Source: Dacryopinax spathularia
Lineage: Eukaryota; Basidiomycota; Dacrymycetes; Dacrymycetales; Dacrymycetaceae
Direction of reading: 5' to 3'
DNA length: 64,000 bases
NCBI GenBank assembly: GCA_037974965.1
Contig: JBBPFI010000001.1
Location: 2,046,001 to 2,110,000 of the forward strand
Made by a program: the position numbers and the translations under genes. The stretch's first letter is position 1; every line of letters begins with the position of its first letter. The notes under the pieces were generated by a model, which saw only the letters and a program-made list of their open reading frames with translations, was not told the origin of the DNA and ran no database searches. Positions 1 to 9,992 of this stretch are shown piece by piece.

Positions 1-1000
1 AAGTTCCCGCCTCCTAAGGGCGCTGCGCCTGAGGGGGTCAAGTACGTGTATGCGGACCTGACCGATATGGGCCAAGTGATGGAGTGTTTGTCCGAGATCG
101 ACAGCGTGCGTCCCCACTTCTCTCCTCCCTCCACCTCTCTGCAAGACAAATCTAATGTCGTTGTTCTGCGGCGCAGTCCTACAAAGGCGTCGACGCCGTC
201 GTCCACCTCGCCGCTATCCCCGCCGCGGGCATGGCCGCCAACTCCTATCTCTTCGGGAACAACGCCATGTCAACATACAACATCCTCGAAGCCTCCCGCA
301 AGCTCGGGATCAAGAAGGTGATCCTAGCGTCGAGCGAGACGCTCATCGGCCTGCCGTTTGACCCGCATGAGCCGGCCAGTCTGCCGATTACGGAGGAGAG
401 CGAGCGGAGGCCGGAGAGCGCGTATTCGTTGAGCAAGCTCGTGGGCGAGGTCATGGCGGACCAGTTTGCGAGGTGGGACCCGGAGCTGAGCGTCTTTTCG
501 CTGCGGTTCTCCAATGTGCGTCTTCCCTTCCCCCGCTCTCCTCCTCTGTTCGCCTCCTGGTTTGCGCCGGCAGCGAGGCAAGTTGAGAGTGAGCTCGAGC
601 TGACGCACTCGCTTGCTCGCAGGTCATGTCCCGCGAAGACTACGTACGCTTCTCGACCTGGCAACACGACCCCCAACTGCGAAAATGGAATGCCTGGGGG
701 TACATCGACGCGCGCGACGGCGGCCAATGCGTCGAGCTCTGTATCTCCTCCCCCCTAAAGGGGCACCACGAGTTCCTCGTCGCGAACGAAGAGACGGTCA
801 TGGAAGCCCCGAGCGAGGAGCTGTGTAGGAAAGTGTGGCCGAATGTCAAGTATACGCCTGTGCCCGGGCTGGGGCCGAATCAGACAGTGCTGAGTATCGA
901 GAAGGCGAAGAAGATGCTGGGGTTTAGGCCGAAGTATAGGTGGACGGAACAGGTTAAGGAGGCTGAGAAGCTCGTTGCGGCTGCGGGTGGCAAGGCGTGA
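1..1000 (+). CDS. NAD-dependent epimerase/dehydratase (5' end outside window)
   Basis: Three exons are visible: 1-105, 177-515 and 623-1000, with introns starting GTGCGT and ending CAG; phase is kept at both joins. The start codon lies off the left edge, so the Rossmann GxxGxxG is not seen. The visible part has the short-chain dehydrogenase features expected of the extended SDR (epimerase) family: a 'DAVVHLAAIP' strand, the active-site 'SAYSLSKLVGE' Tyr-x-x-x-Lys pair and a C-terminal half resembling sugar-nucleotide epimerases. It most likely binds NAD(P) and acts on a sugar nucleotide or related substrate in the cytosol, but the substrate cannot be read from this fragment. Its stop is 94 bp from the stop of the convergent RRP43 gene. 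Confidence 0.85.
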
Positions 1001-1094
1001 GCGGGCCCCATCACCCCCAGCGAACAGTTCAGTTAGTAGGTCCAGAAGGGGTATATGCTTTTGTGAGATCGTGATACAGAATGAAAAAGAAACG

Positions 1095-2157
1095 TCATGT
1101 GCCTTCCAGAGCCTGCACGAGCTCCTTTCTCCTCGCTCGTGCTAGCCCAATACACTCTTTCACCACTTTTATCCCATCTGTTCCTGCTACACCACCCGCG
1201 CCCGACATCTGCACGCTCACTTTGCCTTTCGAGTCCAGAGTAATCGTTATTGTTGCGTCGAGCAGAGGTTCTTCGAACGCTGATGGGTCAGCGAGGAGAT
1301 GTTGTCTGCTCCGCATTTAGCCATGCTACTGGGAGAAAGTAGGGGAGGACAACGTACCCGTCGAACACCCCGAACGTTAGCGGAAGCGGCAGGTTCTTGA
1401 TATTCAGCGACACCTTCTCCTTCCTCGAACATACAACACGGCGCTTCTCGTCGTCCCACCTCGCTTTCGGTAGTCGTGCTAACATCAGCGTCAGTGCCTG
1501 CAGCACTGGACCGCAGAGGGTAGGGGAGGGACATACTGTTCCGTAGTGCTGCTAGCATCGCTAGTGCCGCAGCGTCGAACGGGTTTCCGTCGTAGTTTAT
1601 GCATACTAGATCTATGTAGAGGACCCATGCCGCTCGTCCGGGCTCTATGCACAGTTCTTCCAGGTCTAGGACCTCATTCCTACTCTAGCATCAGTGCCCA
1701 TGCCCCCCGAGGTGTGGGAAACAAGCAAAACGCACTGGATAAGCAGCTCATACAGCCTCTCACTACAAACCTGCGCCTCCTCCCCCGGCGGCCCAGGCCT
1801 AAACCTCGGACTACACACAGCCGGCAAATCCAAATTCGGCACCACCCACCCCCTCACTCCCTTCCCGCCTCTCTGGATCCCCTGGCCCGGGTCGGGCTCC
1901 GCGATCTCAGCTTTCACCCCGCAGACGACGGTCGTTTCGCCTAGGCGAACTAGGGCTGAGCCGTCGGCGGTCGAGATGCTGCCTACGTGGAGCTGGACTG
2001 GGCGGGAGGTGGGTGGCCGGCGGGAGTCGGTGCGGTAGGAAGAGGCGAGGAAGCGTTCGAGGTAGGCACGGGGGTGAAGGCGGGCGTATATCCTCGGGTC
2101 GAGGGTACCGGTACTCGTATTGCCGGAAGTACCAGAAGTGCTGGCCTGGCCGTCCAT
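1095..2157 (-). CDS. RRP43: Exosome complex subunit RRP43 (EXOSC8-like)
   Basis: This is an RNase PH-fold, catalytically inactive ring subunit of the RNA exosome, which degrades and trims RNA in nucleus and cytoplasm. Exon 1 (2157-1736) carries 'GSISTADGSALVRLGETTV' and 'VVPNLDLPAVCSPRFRPGP', both near-identical to human EXOSC8; exon 2 (1679-1537) carries 'WVLYIDLVCINYDGNPFDA'. Two further introns follow, and the last exon ends in a helix 'KELVQALEGT'. The EXOSC8 order of motifs (LNI..P...FGVFDG, then DATITITLDSKGKVSV) is preserved. Donors seen are GTGCGT, GTATGT and GTACGT. Exact borders of exon 3 were not fixed. It is transcribed divergently from the PP4 gene across about 330 bp. Confidence 0.9.
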
Positions 2158-2487
2158 TTCTTTTCAACCTTACCAGGAGAGGGACGGTGGGACTGAGCGC
2201 CTGTTGTTGGTTGTGGTGGACGCCAAGATCAGGGCCCACCCAAAATTCCCAACATTGAACTCGGAGCCGAATGATTTTCCTTGAGGGGAAGTGATTTCGA
2301 TCATTCGGGTTCTCAGGGCTCTCCGCACGACTTCTGTTAGGGACCACAGCTTTAGACAGCGCATATACGCACACGACCGTCTGTACATCCACTCGGCGCA
2401 TACAGTATACACAACTCTGTTCCCCTAAAGATCGGTGTTGTACAGTATCTCTGAGGCCATACCAGCGATCTAGAGTGGGTGAAGAGG
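2158..2487. promoter_or_regulatory. Shared divergent promoter region of RRP43 and PP4 genes
   Basis: This is a 330-bp spacer between two start codons on opposite strands. No convincing ORF continues through it. The interval holds 'gcgcatatacgcacacg' about 130 bp before the PP4 start. No clear TATA box was seen for either gene. Its role as a promoter is inferred only from position. Confidence 0.45.
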
Positions 2488-3519
2488 ATGAACGACCTCG
2501 ATCGGTACGCTCTCCCGTTCACTCCCTCCCTCCCTACCCACCCTGACTCTGTGCACGCATACAGGCAGATCGAGCAACTCAAGCGCTGCGAGATCCTCCC
2601 CGAGCCCGAAGTCCGACTCCTGTGCCTCAAAGCCCGCGAACTGCTCATCGAAGAGGGTAACGTCGTCTATGTGGATTCGCCAGCGACGATCTGCGGGGAT
2701 ATCCATGGCCAGTTCTTTGATTTGCTGGAGTTGTTCAAGGTTGGGGGTTGGTGTCCCGAGACGAAGTATATCTTCATGGGTGCGTCTGTCTCATAGCACT
2801 GGCAGGGGTTACTGAGAGGCTGATGGTGGAGAACAGGAGACTTCGTGGATAGAGGCTTCTACAGCGTCGAGACGTTCCTCCTCCTCCTCGCGTTCAAAGT
2901 GCGCTACCCGGACCGCATCACGCTCATAAGAGGGAACCACGAGTCGCGCCAAATCACGCAAGTCTACGGCTTCTACGACGAATGCACGCGCAAATACGGC
3001 TCCGCGACCGTCTGGCGCTACTGCTGCGACGTGTTTGACTACCTGGCCTTGGGCGCGCTGGTCGACGGACGCGTATTCTGCGTGCATGGTGGGCTGAGCC
3101 CATCTATCCAGTACCTCGACACCATCCGCGCTATAGATAGGAAGATGGAGGTCCCGCACGACGGGGGGATGTGCGACCTCCTCTGGTCCGACCCGGACGA
3201 GATCTCCGGCTGGGGCCTCTCCCCCCGTGGAGCTGGATTCCTCTTCGGAGGGGACGTAGTCCGCACCTTCTGCCACAGTAACGACCTCGACCTCATAGCG
3301 CGGGCGCACCAGCTCGCGATGGAGGGGTATAAGCTCATGTTCGACCGGATGATCGTCACTGTCTGGAGCGCGCCGAACTATTGCTATCGATGCGGGAACG
3401 TGGCGAGCATATTGGACCTGGACGAGGACCTCAGGCAGGAGTACAAGGTGTTTCATCATGCTCCGCCGGACGCGAGGTCCATACCGGCAAAACGACCGCC
3501 GGCGGAGTACTTTTTATAG
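2488..3519 (+). CDS. PPH3: Serine/threonine protein phosphatase 4 catalytic subunit
   Basis: Exons are 2488-2504, 2565-2779 and 2837-3519; the introns cut codons and rejoin in frame. The protein is about 304 aa, close to human PP4C. It starts '[15 protein letters not shown]' and ends '..AEYFL', the PP4-type C terminus whose last leucine is carboxymethylated in the PP2A family. Metal and phosphate motifs are complete: GDIHGQ, GDFVDRG, GNHESR, 'HGGLSPS' and '[12 protein letters not shown]'. The 'WSDP...GWG.SPRGAG' stretch is PP4-like. In yeast Pph3 with Psy2/Psy4 dephosphorylates gamma-H2A and Rad53 during DNA-damage recovery; that role is inferred by homology. The start at 2488 is chosen because it gives the family N terminus; an upstream in-frame GTG is not needed. 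Confidence 0.95.
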
Positions 3520-3777
3520 TGGGGAGAGGCGCATATACGTGACTATTTCTGCGGTGGGAGGGGTGTATGTAGCATGTATGCGGGTTCGGGGCTTACATAT
3601 GGGTGTACGATGTATGATGCACTGTATTCTACTTACGCATTACGAGTTTTTATCATAGACTAATCTCATGTCGCTGCCTCTCTCATCATCGCTCCGCCTC
3701 TGCCCGCCGCTCTGCGTTACGCATTGCAGCCAGCGCGCATACAGCGACCTTGCGTAGCATAATGGATCGCGCACAGG

Positions 3778-4761
3778 CTACACCTTCCCAGGCCCATAAA
3801 CCTCCAAACACCTTCTCTCAAACGCATCCACCATCTTCCCACTAACCCGATCAAAGAACGCCTTCGCCAAGACCGCATGCAGAGGGTTAGCAAACCGATA
3901 CGCCAGGTCGATCGTCAGTAGTGTCGGGCCGGCTAACGTATCCGGGTCGGCGGGGGACATAGTGGATGGGAGTGATGTCGGGCGAGAGGGGGAGGAAGGG
4001 GTCGGGTGGGGGGAGGAGGGCGAGGCGGGCGAGAAGGACCAGGTTGTTGTGAGGGATTTGAACAAAGGGATTTGGCTGGTTGCTATTGCCTGTTCTTTCG
4101 CATCAGCGCACCATCCACATTCCGCAAACCCGCTCAACCAACTACGAGGGGCAAGCACGGCCACGGCAGTAGGAGACGAGGAGGAGAAGGAGAAGGACGC
4201 ACCTGCACACTCTCAAATGGCTTTCCCGTCACGCAGGAGATATACCGCTCCTGAACGCCCATGAACCCCACCTCCAGCTCAGCCTCCAATTCCGTCTCCC
4301 ACGCTTGCTCCTCTTCCTCTTCTACCGCCCTTGCCGCATCCGAAGTGGACGTTGAGGATGAGGATGATGGGCGGGGTCTGGGACGCCTGATGGGTGCGGA
4401 GACTATTTTGGCGTTTGTGCAGTATGGGATGAATCGAGGGTAGCTGGGGATGTCCAGGACGAGGTTGTAGAGCTGGCGGCGGTCGTATCTGCCCTCAGAT
4501 TAACTCTCTTAAGAAACGGGACATAATGGAAGAGGCGTACGGGAGAATCTTGCGTTCATGGTACGTTTGCAGGCCGTCGTCTCCATCGCTGCCTGGGCTG
4601 GTGCCACTGCCGCTCGAGCTGGTCGATGCCGCCGACGCTGCAGATGCTGCTGCGTTCGCGAGCGAGGAGAGTGAGGGGAGGATGAAGGATCTGCTTGCTA
4701 TCGGTGCATGGTTGACAGTGCGAACGAAGGAAGGCAAAGATTGCCGAAGTAAGGAGCTCAT
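3778..4761 (-). CDS. COQ10: Mitochondrial coenzyme Q-binding protein COQ10 (START domain)
   Basis: Exons (minus strand) are 4761-4541, 4488-4203 and 4089-3778, total 272 aa. The N terminus 'MSSLLRQSLPSFVRTVNHA' is a typical mitochondrial presequence: Arg/Ser-rich, no acids. After a Ser/Ala linker the START/polyketide-cyclase fold begins at 'YHERKILPYDRRQLYNLV'. It continues with 'FIPYC' and 'LEVGFMGVQERYIS' and closes with 'FFDRVSGKMVDAFERR', all COQ10 family signatures. COQ10 binds coenzyme Q in the inner membrane and supports respiration. A low-complexity Ser/Glu insert separates the first strands, and a Pro/Ser insert lies before the last helix. A MITE sits only about 120 bp upstream of the start codon and may affect its promoter. 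Confidence 0.9.
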
Positions 4762-4873
4762 ATGCCTTTCTTCTAGTCTAACAAAAGGCGTCTACAACAG
4801 TGCTAGTTGCCGAAAGTAGGAAGAGCTCAGGGCACTACAAAGTCAAACGTAGCGCCACACCCGGGTTCAAATG

Positions 4874-4881
4874 AGCGCATC
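4874..4881. repeat. Left target site duplication of the MITE
   Basis: agcgcatc immediately precedes the element and is identical to 5478-5485. Confidence 0.85.
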
Positions 4882-5066
4882 CGAGCTAATTGCTCGGATG
4901 ACCCCTGCGGGCCGACGAAATTACTCGGATGACCCCTCCCTGGGAATATTGCTCGGATGACCCTTGCTTAGGCACATTAAGTGCATGGAATCTAGTCAAA
5001 GTCTTTTTTATTCGCTCAACTACGGATTTAAAATATAATTTATTAGACTATATCGGAGTTGTCAGC
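4882..5066 (+). repeat. Left terminal inverted repeat with CTCGGATGACCC array
   Basis: This 185-bp arm pairs with the reverse complement of 5293-5477. It holds direct repeats CTCGGATGACCC at 4893, 4924 and 4952 (spacing 31 and 28 bp), about three turns of the helix apart, as expected of transposase-binding sites. Confidence 0.8.
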
Positions 5067-5292
5067 ACTCTAGAATATATTTGAAAGTTGGTTTGGGGGC
5101 AAAAAATTAACCCCCTTGTCTTCTTTGTAAGACTCCCAAACAGCTTCACATTGACTCTTATTACAATATTTTGAATACAACTTTATTACAATGTTGTTGT
5201 TTTTTTAAATTAAGTGCGTCTCTTACCGCTTCAAGGAGCTTATTTGCTTTATTTTACACCTTCTAGACTTACTGTGCAGACGCCCTTCCCAC

Positions 5293-5477
5293 GCTGACAA
5301 CTCCACTCTAGTGTAATAAATTATATCTTAAATCCGAAGTTGAGCGAGTAAAAAAGACTTCGACTAGATTGTATGCACTTAACGTGCATAAGCGGGGGCC
5401 ATCCGAGTAATATTCCCAGGGAGGGGTCATCCGAGTAATTTCGTCGGCCCGCAGGGGTCATCCGAGCAATTAGCTCG
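5293..5477 (-). repeat. Right terminal inverted repeat
   Basis: This is the 185-bp mirror arm of the MITE. It carries the same three repeat units in inverse orientation (read as GGGTCATCCGAG on the plus strand); the innermost unit differs by one base (GGCCATCCGAG). Confidence 0.8.
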
Positions 5478-5485
5478 AGCGCATC
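5478..5485. repeat. Right target site duplication of the MITE
   Basis: agcgcatc immediately follows the element and matches 4874-4881. Confidence 0.85.
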
Positions 5486-6308
5486 CTTCCACCCCGCCCA
5501 CATCTTCCCATCCCACAGAAGCCAGAAGCTAAACCACCCGGAAGCGAGAAGCAGCCGAAGAAGCAAGAAAGTCAAAAAGGGAAGGAGGCAGCTTCGAATC
5601 ACGCCCGATCGGGCAATAGAATTCAGTTCTGGAAGTCTAGGCTTGGCGCGGGTTATTAGGCATACACATACATACACCCACACCCGGTTTGACTCGGGAT
5701 TGGACCATCACTGTTTTTCATCAGATTTCTTCTTCCTCTGATGAACGACACTTGTGGCAAGAGCATGGTGCAGTAGTCGTGATCTGCAGGTCGGATATCG
5801 TATTGCTAGGTATGGAAATGCTTTGGAGGCATCGGGAAACCTTACCGGCCCTGCCCCTGCATGCTGCGGGCGGGCGGAGTCGCGGACCGGAGTCTCCGCA
5901 GTCCCATGTGCCCGAGATGGCTGTCGGACGATCGAGTGAACCTTGGCAGGTTTGAGCGCTCATCATCATCGTTTCAAGCGCTGCACGTCGCCCGGCTCTG
6001 GGGATGTCGGGCATGTGCTGCATGACGATGACGGCACCCTGCTGCGAGCAAGTCGGATCCCATCAGGGCCTACTCGAGCGACGGAAAAGATTGCGTATGG
6101 AGAAAAGCAGTGCAAGTGGGAATGTAAGTGGCATTGGTCATCAGAGTAGGAGAAAGGTATCAGTAGCCGGGGTAAAAATAACAGTCACAAGTGTGCCAAG
6201 CCAGGTCGTTGCCGACCATTGTCCGTCCTTCCGTGCTCGTTGTCGCCCACAAGGGTCGTGGTGACCTCCATCGTCCTCACCGTCATGATGCAGCACCCCA
6301 CCAGGTGC
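5486..6308. other. Intergenic region between MITE and EEP-fold gene
   Basis: No supported gene. Short ORFs on both strands overlap each other and show no family motif. The 3' UTR of the gene ending at 6309 presumably lies in the right part. Confidence 0.5.
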
Positions 6309-7421
6309 TCAGTGCGTCCTCGCCCTCTTCCCTCGACCTTGCGACGACGACTCCGCTTGCTCCTGCGGCCCTACGCTCAGTCGCGCACTCACACCTAAAT
6401 GGGTGCTGGGCCATATCCGCAATAGCCGACCAGCAGCATCGACATACGTCTCGTTCGCGTACCCTTGGCGGATCTGCTGGCTGCCGATGAGCTCTGCCGT
6501 CCCTCCTGTCAGCCACTTTCCGCGACCGAGGATGAAGTCTTGTCTTCTTCGTTGGTTCGGGCCGGGAGGGACGGTGTTGACGAGCTGCATGCCCCATCCA
6601 CCGAAGGTCGCGCCTTGCCTGGGATCCTCTGTCGGCCTTGCAGCTCGATATACGTCCACGAAGCCAGCATCGAGGAAGGGCTGGGCCTCCTCAAGCGCAC
6701 GTATGCTCAGATCAGCGAGGAGAAGCGCGTTTCCATCGACGGCACGACCTAATGGGCCACCGGGACGGGCCACAGCGCGGAACTGGGCAGCCCTGCTTTG
6801 CCGGGTGTACTCGGCATCCCTGTTGCTCGCGTCCGGATCTGGTGGATCGGCCTCAAACTGTCCCACCGCGATGCTGAACCAGGGCCGGCCAGCTTGATCG
6901 CAGAGATCCGCTCCGACGAGGTTCGAATAGTCCCTGCTCTCCATGTGGCAGTACCAGAGCCAAACTTGAGGAACAGAGGCGATGAGCGACCGTCGGAGAA
7001 GCAACACGGATCCGAACGGCGCGTCGCCTTCGAACATTCGGTTGTTTTGTTCTTCGAGGGAGGTGATCACGTATTCTCGTCGGATGAAGGAGTGCTCGAT
7101 CAGTACGTCCCAGAAGCCGCGTCCCTTGTATCCTGGCGCACCGGCGTCGTCTTCTGAGCAGACGCTGACTTCTTGTAGGCCGGCGACATCGGGGCTTACG
7201 GCGGTGAACTGCGAGAGGAGGTAGTGAGCGCGAGGAACGGCGTATGCTGGGTCGCAGGAGACGTTCCAGGTGAGGGCGCGGAGGGAGCGCTGCCCCGCGT
7301 TCGGCCACGTCCAGACGTATCCTGGCGGTTGAGGCGGCCGCTCCCAGGGGATCCATTCGTGTCTGTCGGAAGAGTAGACAAATAGTGTGCCACGGACGAG
7401 GGGAGAGCCAGTCTCTGCCAT
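6309..7421 (-). CDS. Endonuclease/exonuclease/phosphatase-fold protein, TDP2-like but with degenerate active site
   Basis: This is a single-exon gene of 370 aa. The fold signatures are 'LRALTWNVSCD' (about residues 48-57), 'PDVAGLQEVS' with the metal-binding Glu near residue 84, 'RRRQDFILGRG' near 291-301 and 'PSTHLGVSARLSV' near 338-350. This order matches the EEP superfamily and resembles tyrosyl-DNA phosphodiesterase 2. Three usual catalytic signatures are altered: the GDxN loop reads 'LADLSIR', the SDH motif reads STH, and the mid-protein T-x-H strand reads 'IAVGQFEAD'. The metal-site Asn and Glu and the last His remain. It may be a pseudo-enzyme or a divergent fungal branch. The start at 7421 gives a plausible N terminus. 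No signal peptide is seen. Confidence 0.75.
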   Translation of the reverse strand: MAETGSPLVRGTLFVYSSDRHEWIPWERPPQPPGYVWTWPNAGQRSLRALTWNVSCDPAYAVPRAHYLLSQFTAVSPDVAGLQEVSVCSEDDAGAPGYKGRGFWDVLIEHSFIRREYVITSLEEQNNRMFEGDAPFGSVLLLRRSLIASVPQVWLWYCHMESRDYSNLVGADLCDQAGRPWFSIAVGQFEADPPDPDASNRDAEYTRQSRAAQFRAVARPGGPLGRAVDGNALLLADLSIRALEEAQPFLDAGFVDVYRAARPTEDPRQGATFGGWGMQLVNTVPPGPNQRRRQDFILGRGKWLTGGTAELIGSQQIRQGYANETYVDAAGRLLRIWPSTHLGVSARLSVGPQEQAESSSQGRGKRARTH

Positions 7422-9992
7422 GGGTTGGTCGGGCTTTGTTGTGAGAGGTCGAGGGTGAGAGCAGGGTATCCGGTATCGCGTTGAGGGGGTAGTTGCGGAC
7501 TCCCGATGGACTGGAGCTGCTCAGCCTTTTATGCGTAGTCGTTGCCTTCGAGAAGGGTACGTGTTGTGCCGCGCGGAATACCGGGTTCTGTTGGCGTCAA
7601 TGCGGGATTACCGCGGTGTCGTATGACTTGTTGTTGCTTCGTGCTTCTCGAGTTCTGAAGGCCAGTGGTCTTCCGCCAGTATGTACGTGTCGCTCGATAC
7701 GCCGTATCTCCGAGGTCGACCTTTTCGAGCTTGCTTTTGTGTTTCCCGACTTGGGCTAAGTCGACAAAGGTTGGACGGAAACAGGGGAATCGTAGGCGAA
7801 AGAAAGGGTACCATGCCCCTCTCGTACCCAAGCGAGCATTATATTCTTTCCCAGAGCGCGTGTGGGGCAAGGCGGCCGGTCGGCGCGATGCCAATCTGCC
7901 GTACTGTTCGTGCCGTGTGCAAGTCCCGCGGACTGTCAGCGAAGCCCACGCGCGACTTGATGTGTGGTCTCCTGAGTTGATGATCTGACAATCGACAATC
8001 GTGCGTGTGGAGGCAGAGATCGAGCGAGGCAGGGCAAGATGCAACGCAGCAGGGGATGCTGCTTCGATCGCGTGGTAGGCGAGTCCGAATGCAGGAGGAC
8101 CAGGCAGCCGGGCAGGCAAAGAATGAGAAAAAGGAGAAGATAATAGTCTCCAAGCGCCTGTCAGCGGGGGGCTTCTGTTTGGTTCTTCTCCCTCGGCGCT
8201 GTGCCGCCTTTGGAAAGCAGGATGGGAGATGCGGGCAGGATGGGGGGCCCAGCCGGCCAGGTGGGCCAGGATTGCACCGTGCACGCTTCGCCAAAGAGGG
8301 CAGGCGACGGTCACTTTTGCTGCTCCCGCTCCCGCGACGCAGGCGAAGCATCCAAGCTCAGCCAATCAGCGCCCGCGCCTGGCGGAGTGCGCCACGCCGC
8401 CCTGACTCCCTCCTATGGGCGCTATTACTGATGTCAAGTAAATGACCGCAATGGAAGACTCGGGTCCCGCGACGCCTTCTTCCTTCCCAAACTGGCCGGA
8501 TGCCGAGCTGAGTTATCCCCTGTGCCCTTGTTCGACCTTCCTTGTTCTCATACCATCTGCCCCAACTGACGAAAACCTTCGAACAAGTTCTGTTTCACTT
8601 GATAGGACCAGTCATGTAGACAGCTACCGACACTGTGGACCGTTTCGACAACTGTTGTCTGTCACACTGCTTCGTAGCTGCAAGGACAGCCCTGCTCTCA
8701 CCAATTCCCACCTTCCCCTTTCACTTCATCAATAGTTGCTGCTCGGCAAGGACCCCCAGAAACACCGCCTTCGCGATGCGGTCCCCGTAAGGGCAAGTCA
8801 GGCTTCCCACACGCCTGTTGCGGTTCGCCAGAGATAGATGAGCACAGCAGCCGATTGATGGTCGCTCCATGCTCCCGGCAGGCCTGGGGTCGTTAGAAGT
8901 TTGCGGGTCCTGATAATAGTCGCCCTTTTGAGTCAGCAATTTGGAAAACCTTCTCTCGGCGCGTGAACGCATGTTTTGTTGACCCGACCGCGGGGGAAGC
9001 GAACGCTTGAGAAGGACACAGAGCTCCAGCGAGGATGTGCCCACTATCCCGGGCTGTGGTAGCTGGATATGGCTGCCGCCCGCTCGTCACCCGACGGAAG
9101 CCGAACCGGTCGTTGCTCAACAGATACCGGTCAAATTCTGGTGTGGCAACAACTGCGGACAACATCCTGTGGAAAGCCCACAGCTTCTGAAATGCCCCAT
9201 AGCGGCTTTTGTCGGTTTCAGATGCCTGAAGATCGTCGTCAACACATCTAGATTTGGGCATTCCAGTTTGGGCCAGCCCGCTGTTGTCATGCGGTTTTTC
9301 TTTCGGCGAAGACGACAGCCGCGGCAGGAGCCGGTTTTACTGCTTCCAAGCTTCTGCTCCTCCGCCATAAAAGGTGCTCTTACCGCAGTGCATACGTGTA
9401 CCTTCTCCATGCAGAAGCCCTCGTCATCTGGAAACCATATTGGCAGTGGTCCTCATGAGGAGGAACGACGAGCGCATAAGGGAAGGGCTTCCGGGCCGCG
9501 TGCAGGGCAATCTTCTCGGACACGCTGATCCATCAGATCGATCCGATCCGGCTGTTTTCCCGTTCTTCCGACTGCGCTGTCTAACGGGCCGACAACGAAT
9601 ACGTGATGGAGGCGCCGAAGACATGCCGAATGTGTCCGGCCAGGGACCGCGAGCTTCTTACAGACATTTCCATTCATTCCACCGGATCTTCTTCCTCTGG
9701 GTGGCTTCGTACCGCTGTCCACACATGCGACAGCAGGCCACCGACAAACAAAGTTTGGCACACTGGATACCACTCTTCCTTGATAGAGCCAATCATTGGA
9801 AAGATATTACAATCTTGTACTACCGTAATGCGGGGACGGTGGAGGTCAGGAAATGAAACATCCGCGTTGGGCTTGGCTTGGGCTGAAGAGGAAGCCATGA
9901 CGGTGATCATTAGTACTACTGCATCATTGCTGGGGGTTATGTGACTATACTATTGCTACATCATCATAAATGGAATTTTTCCGACTGACCGG
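7422..9992. other. Gene-poor interval
   Basis: About 2.6 kb between two minus-strand genes. Several overlapping ORFs up to 278 codons exist in both strands, but none shows a domain, a consistent splice structure or family motifs; they look like chance ORFs in GC-rich DNA. The first few hundred bases should contain the promoter of the EEP-fold gene. Nothing else could be recognised. Confidence 0.5.

Larger units (their letters stand above)
4882..5477. mobile_element. MITE-like non-autonomous DNA transposon with long terminal inverted repeats
   Basis: The element is 596 bp with no coding capacity. Its two ends are inverted copies of each other over 185 bp each, with roughly 25 differences. It is flanked by an exact 8-bp direct repeat, agcgcatc, the target site duplication. 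The middle (5067-5292) is AT-rich, unlike the host DNA. The terminus is itself a small palindrome (CGAGC-TAATT-GCTCG), and the motif CTCGGATGACCC is repeated three times inside each arm. An 8-bp duplication suggests the hAT superfamily; a reading with 9 bp and a one-base asymmetric end would fit Mutator-like elements, which more often have such long inverted repeats. No transposase is present in this window. Confidence 0.85.

Noticed and set aside
245-727. 160-codon minus-strand ORF over the epimerase gene
   Set aside because: Antisense shadow spanning the exons and the intron of a well-supported plus-strand gene.
4855-4885. tRNA B-box-like word ggttcaaatg next to the MITE
   Set aside because: No A box, no cloverleaf and no acceptor stem could be found around it.
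5580-5650. Possible tRNA T-loop (cttcgaatca)
   Set aside because: Surrounding sequence does not fold into a tRNA and lacks a matching A box.
7529-8365. 278-codon ORF on the minus strand in the 7.4-10 kb gap
   Set aside because: No domain, no family motif, overlaps other equally long ORFs on both strands; a typical chance ORF in GC-rich DNA.
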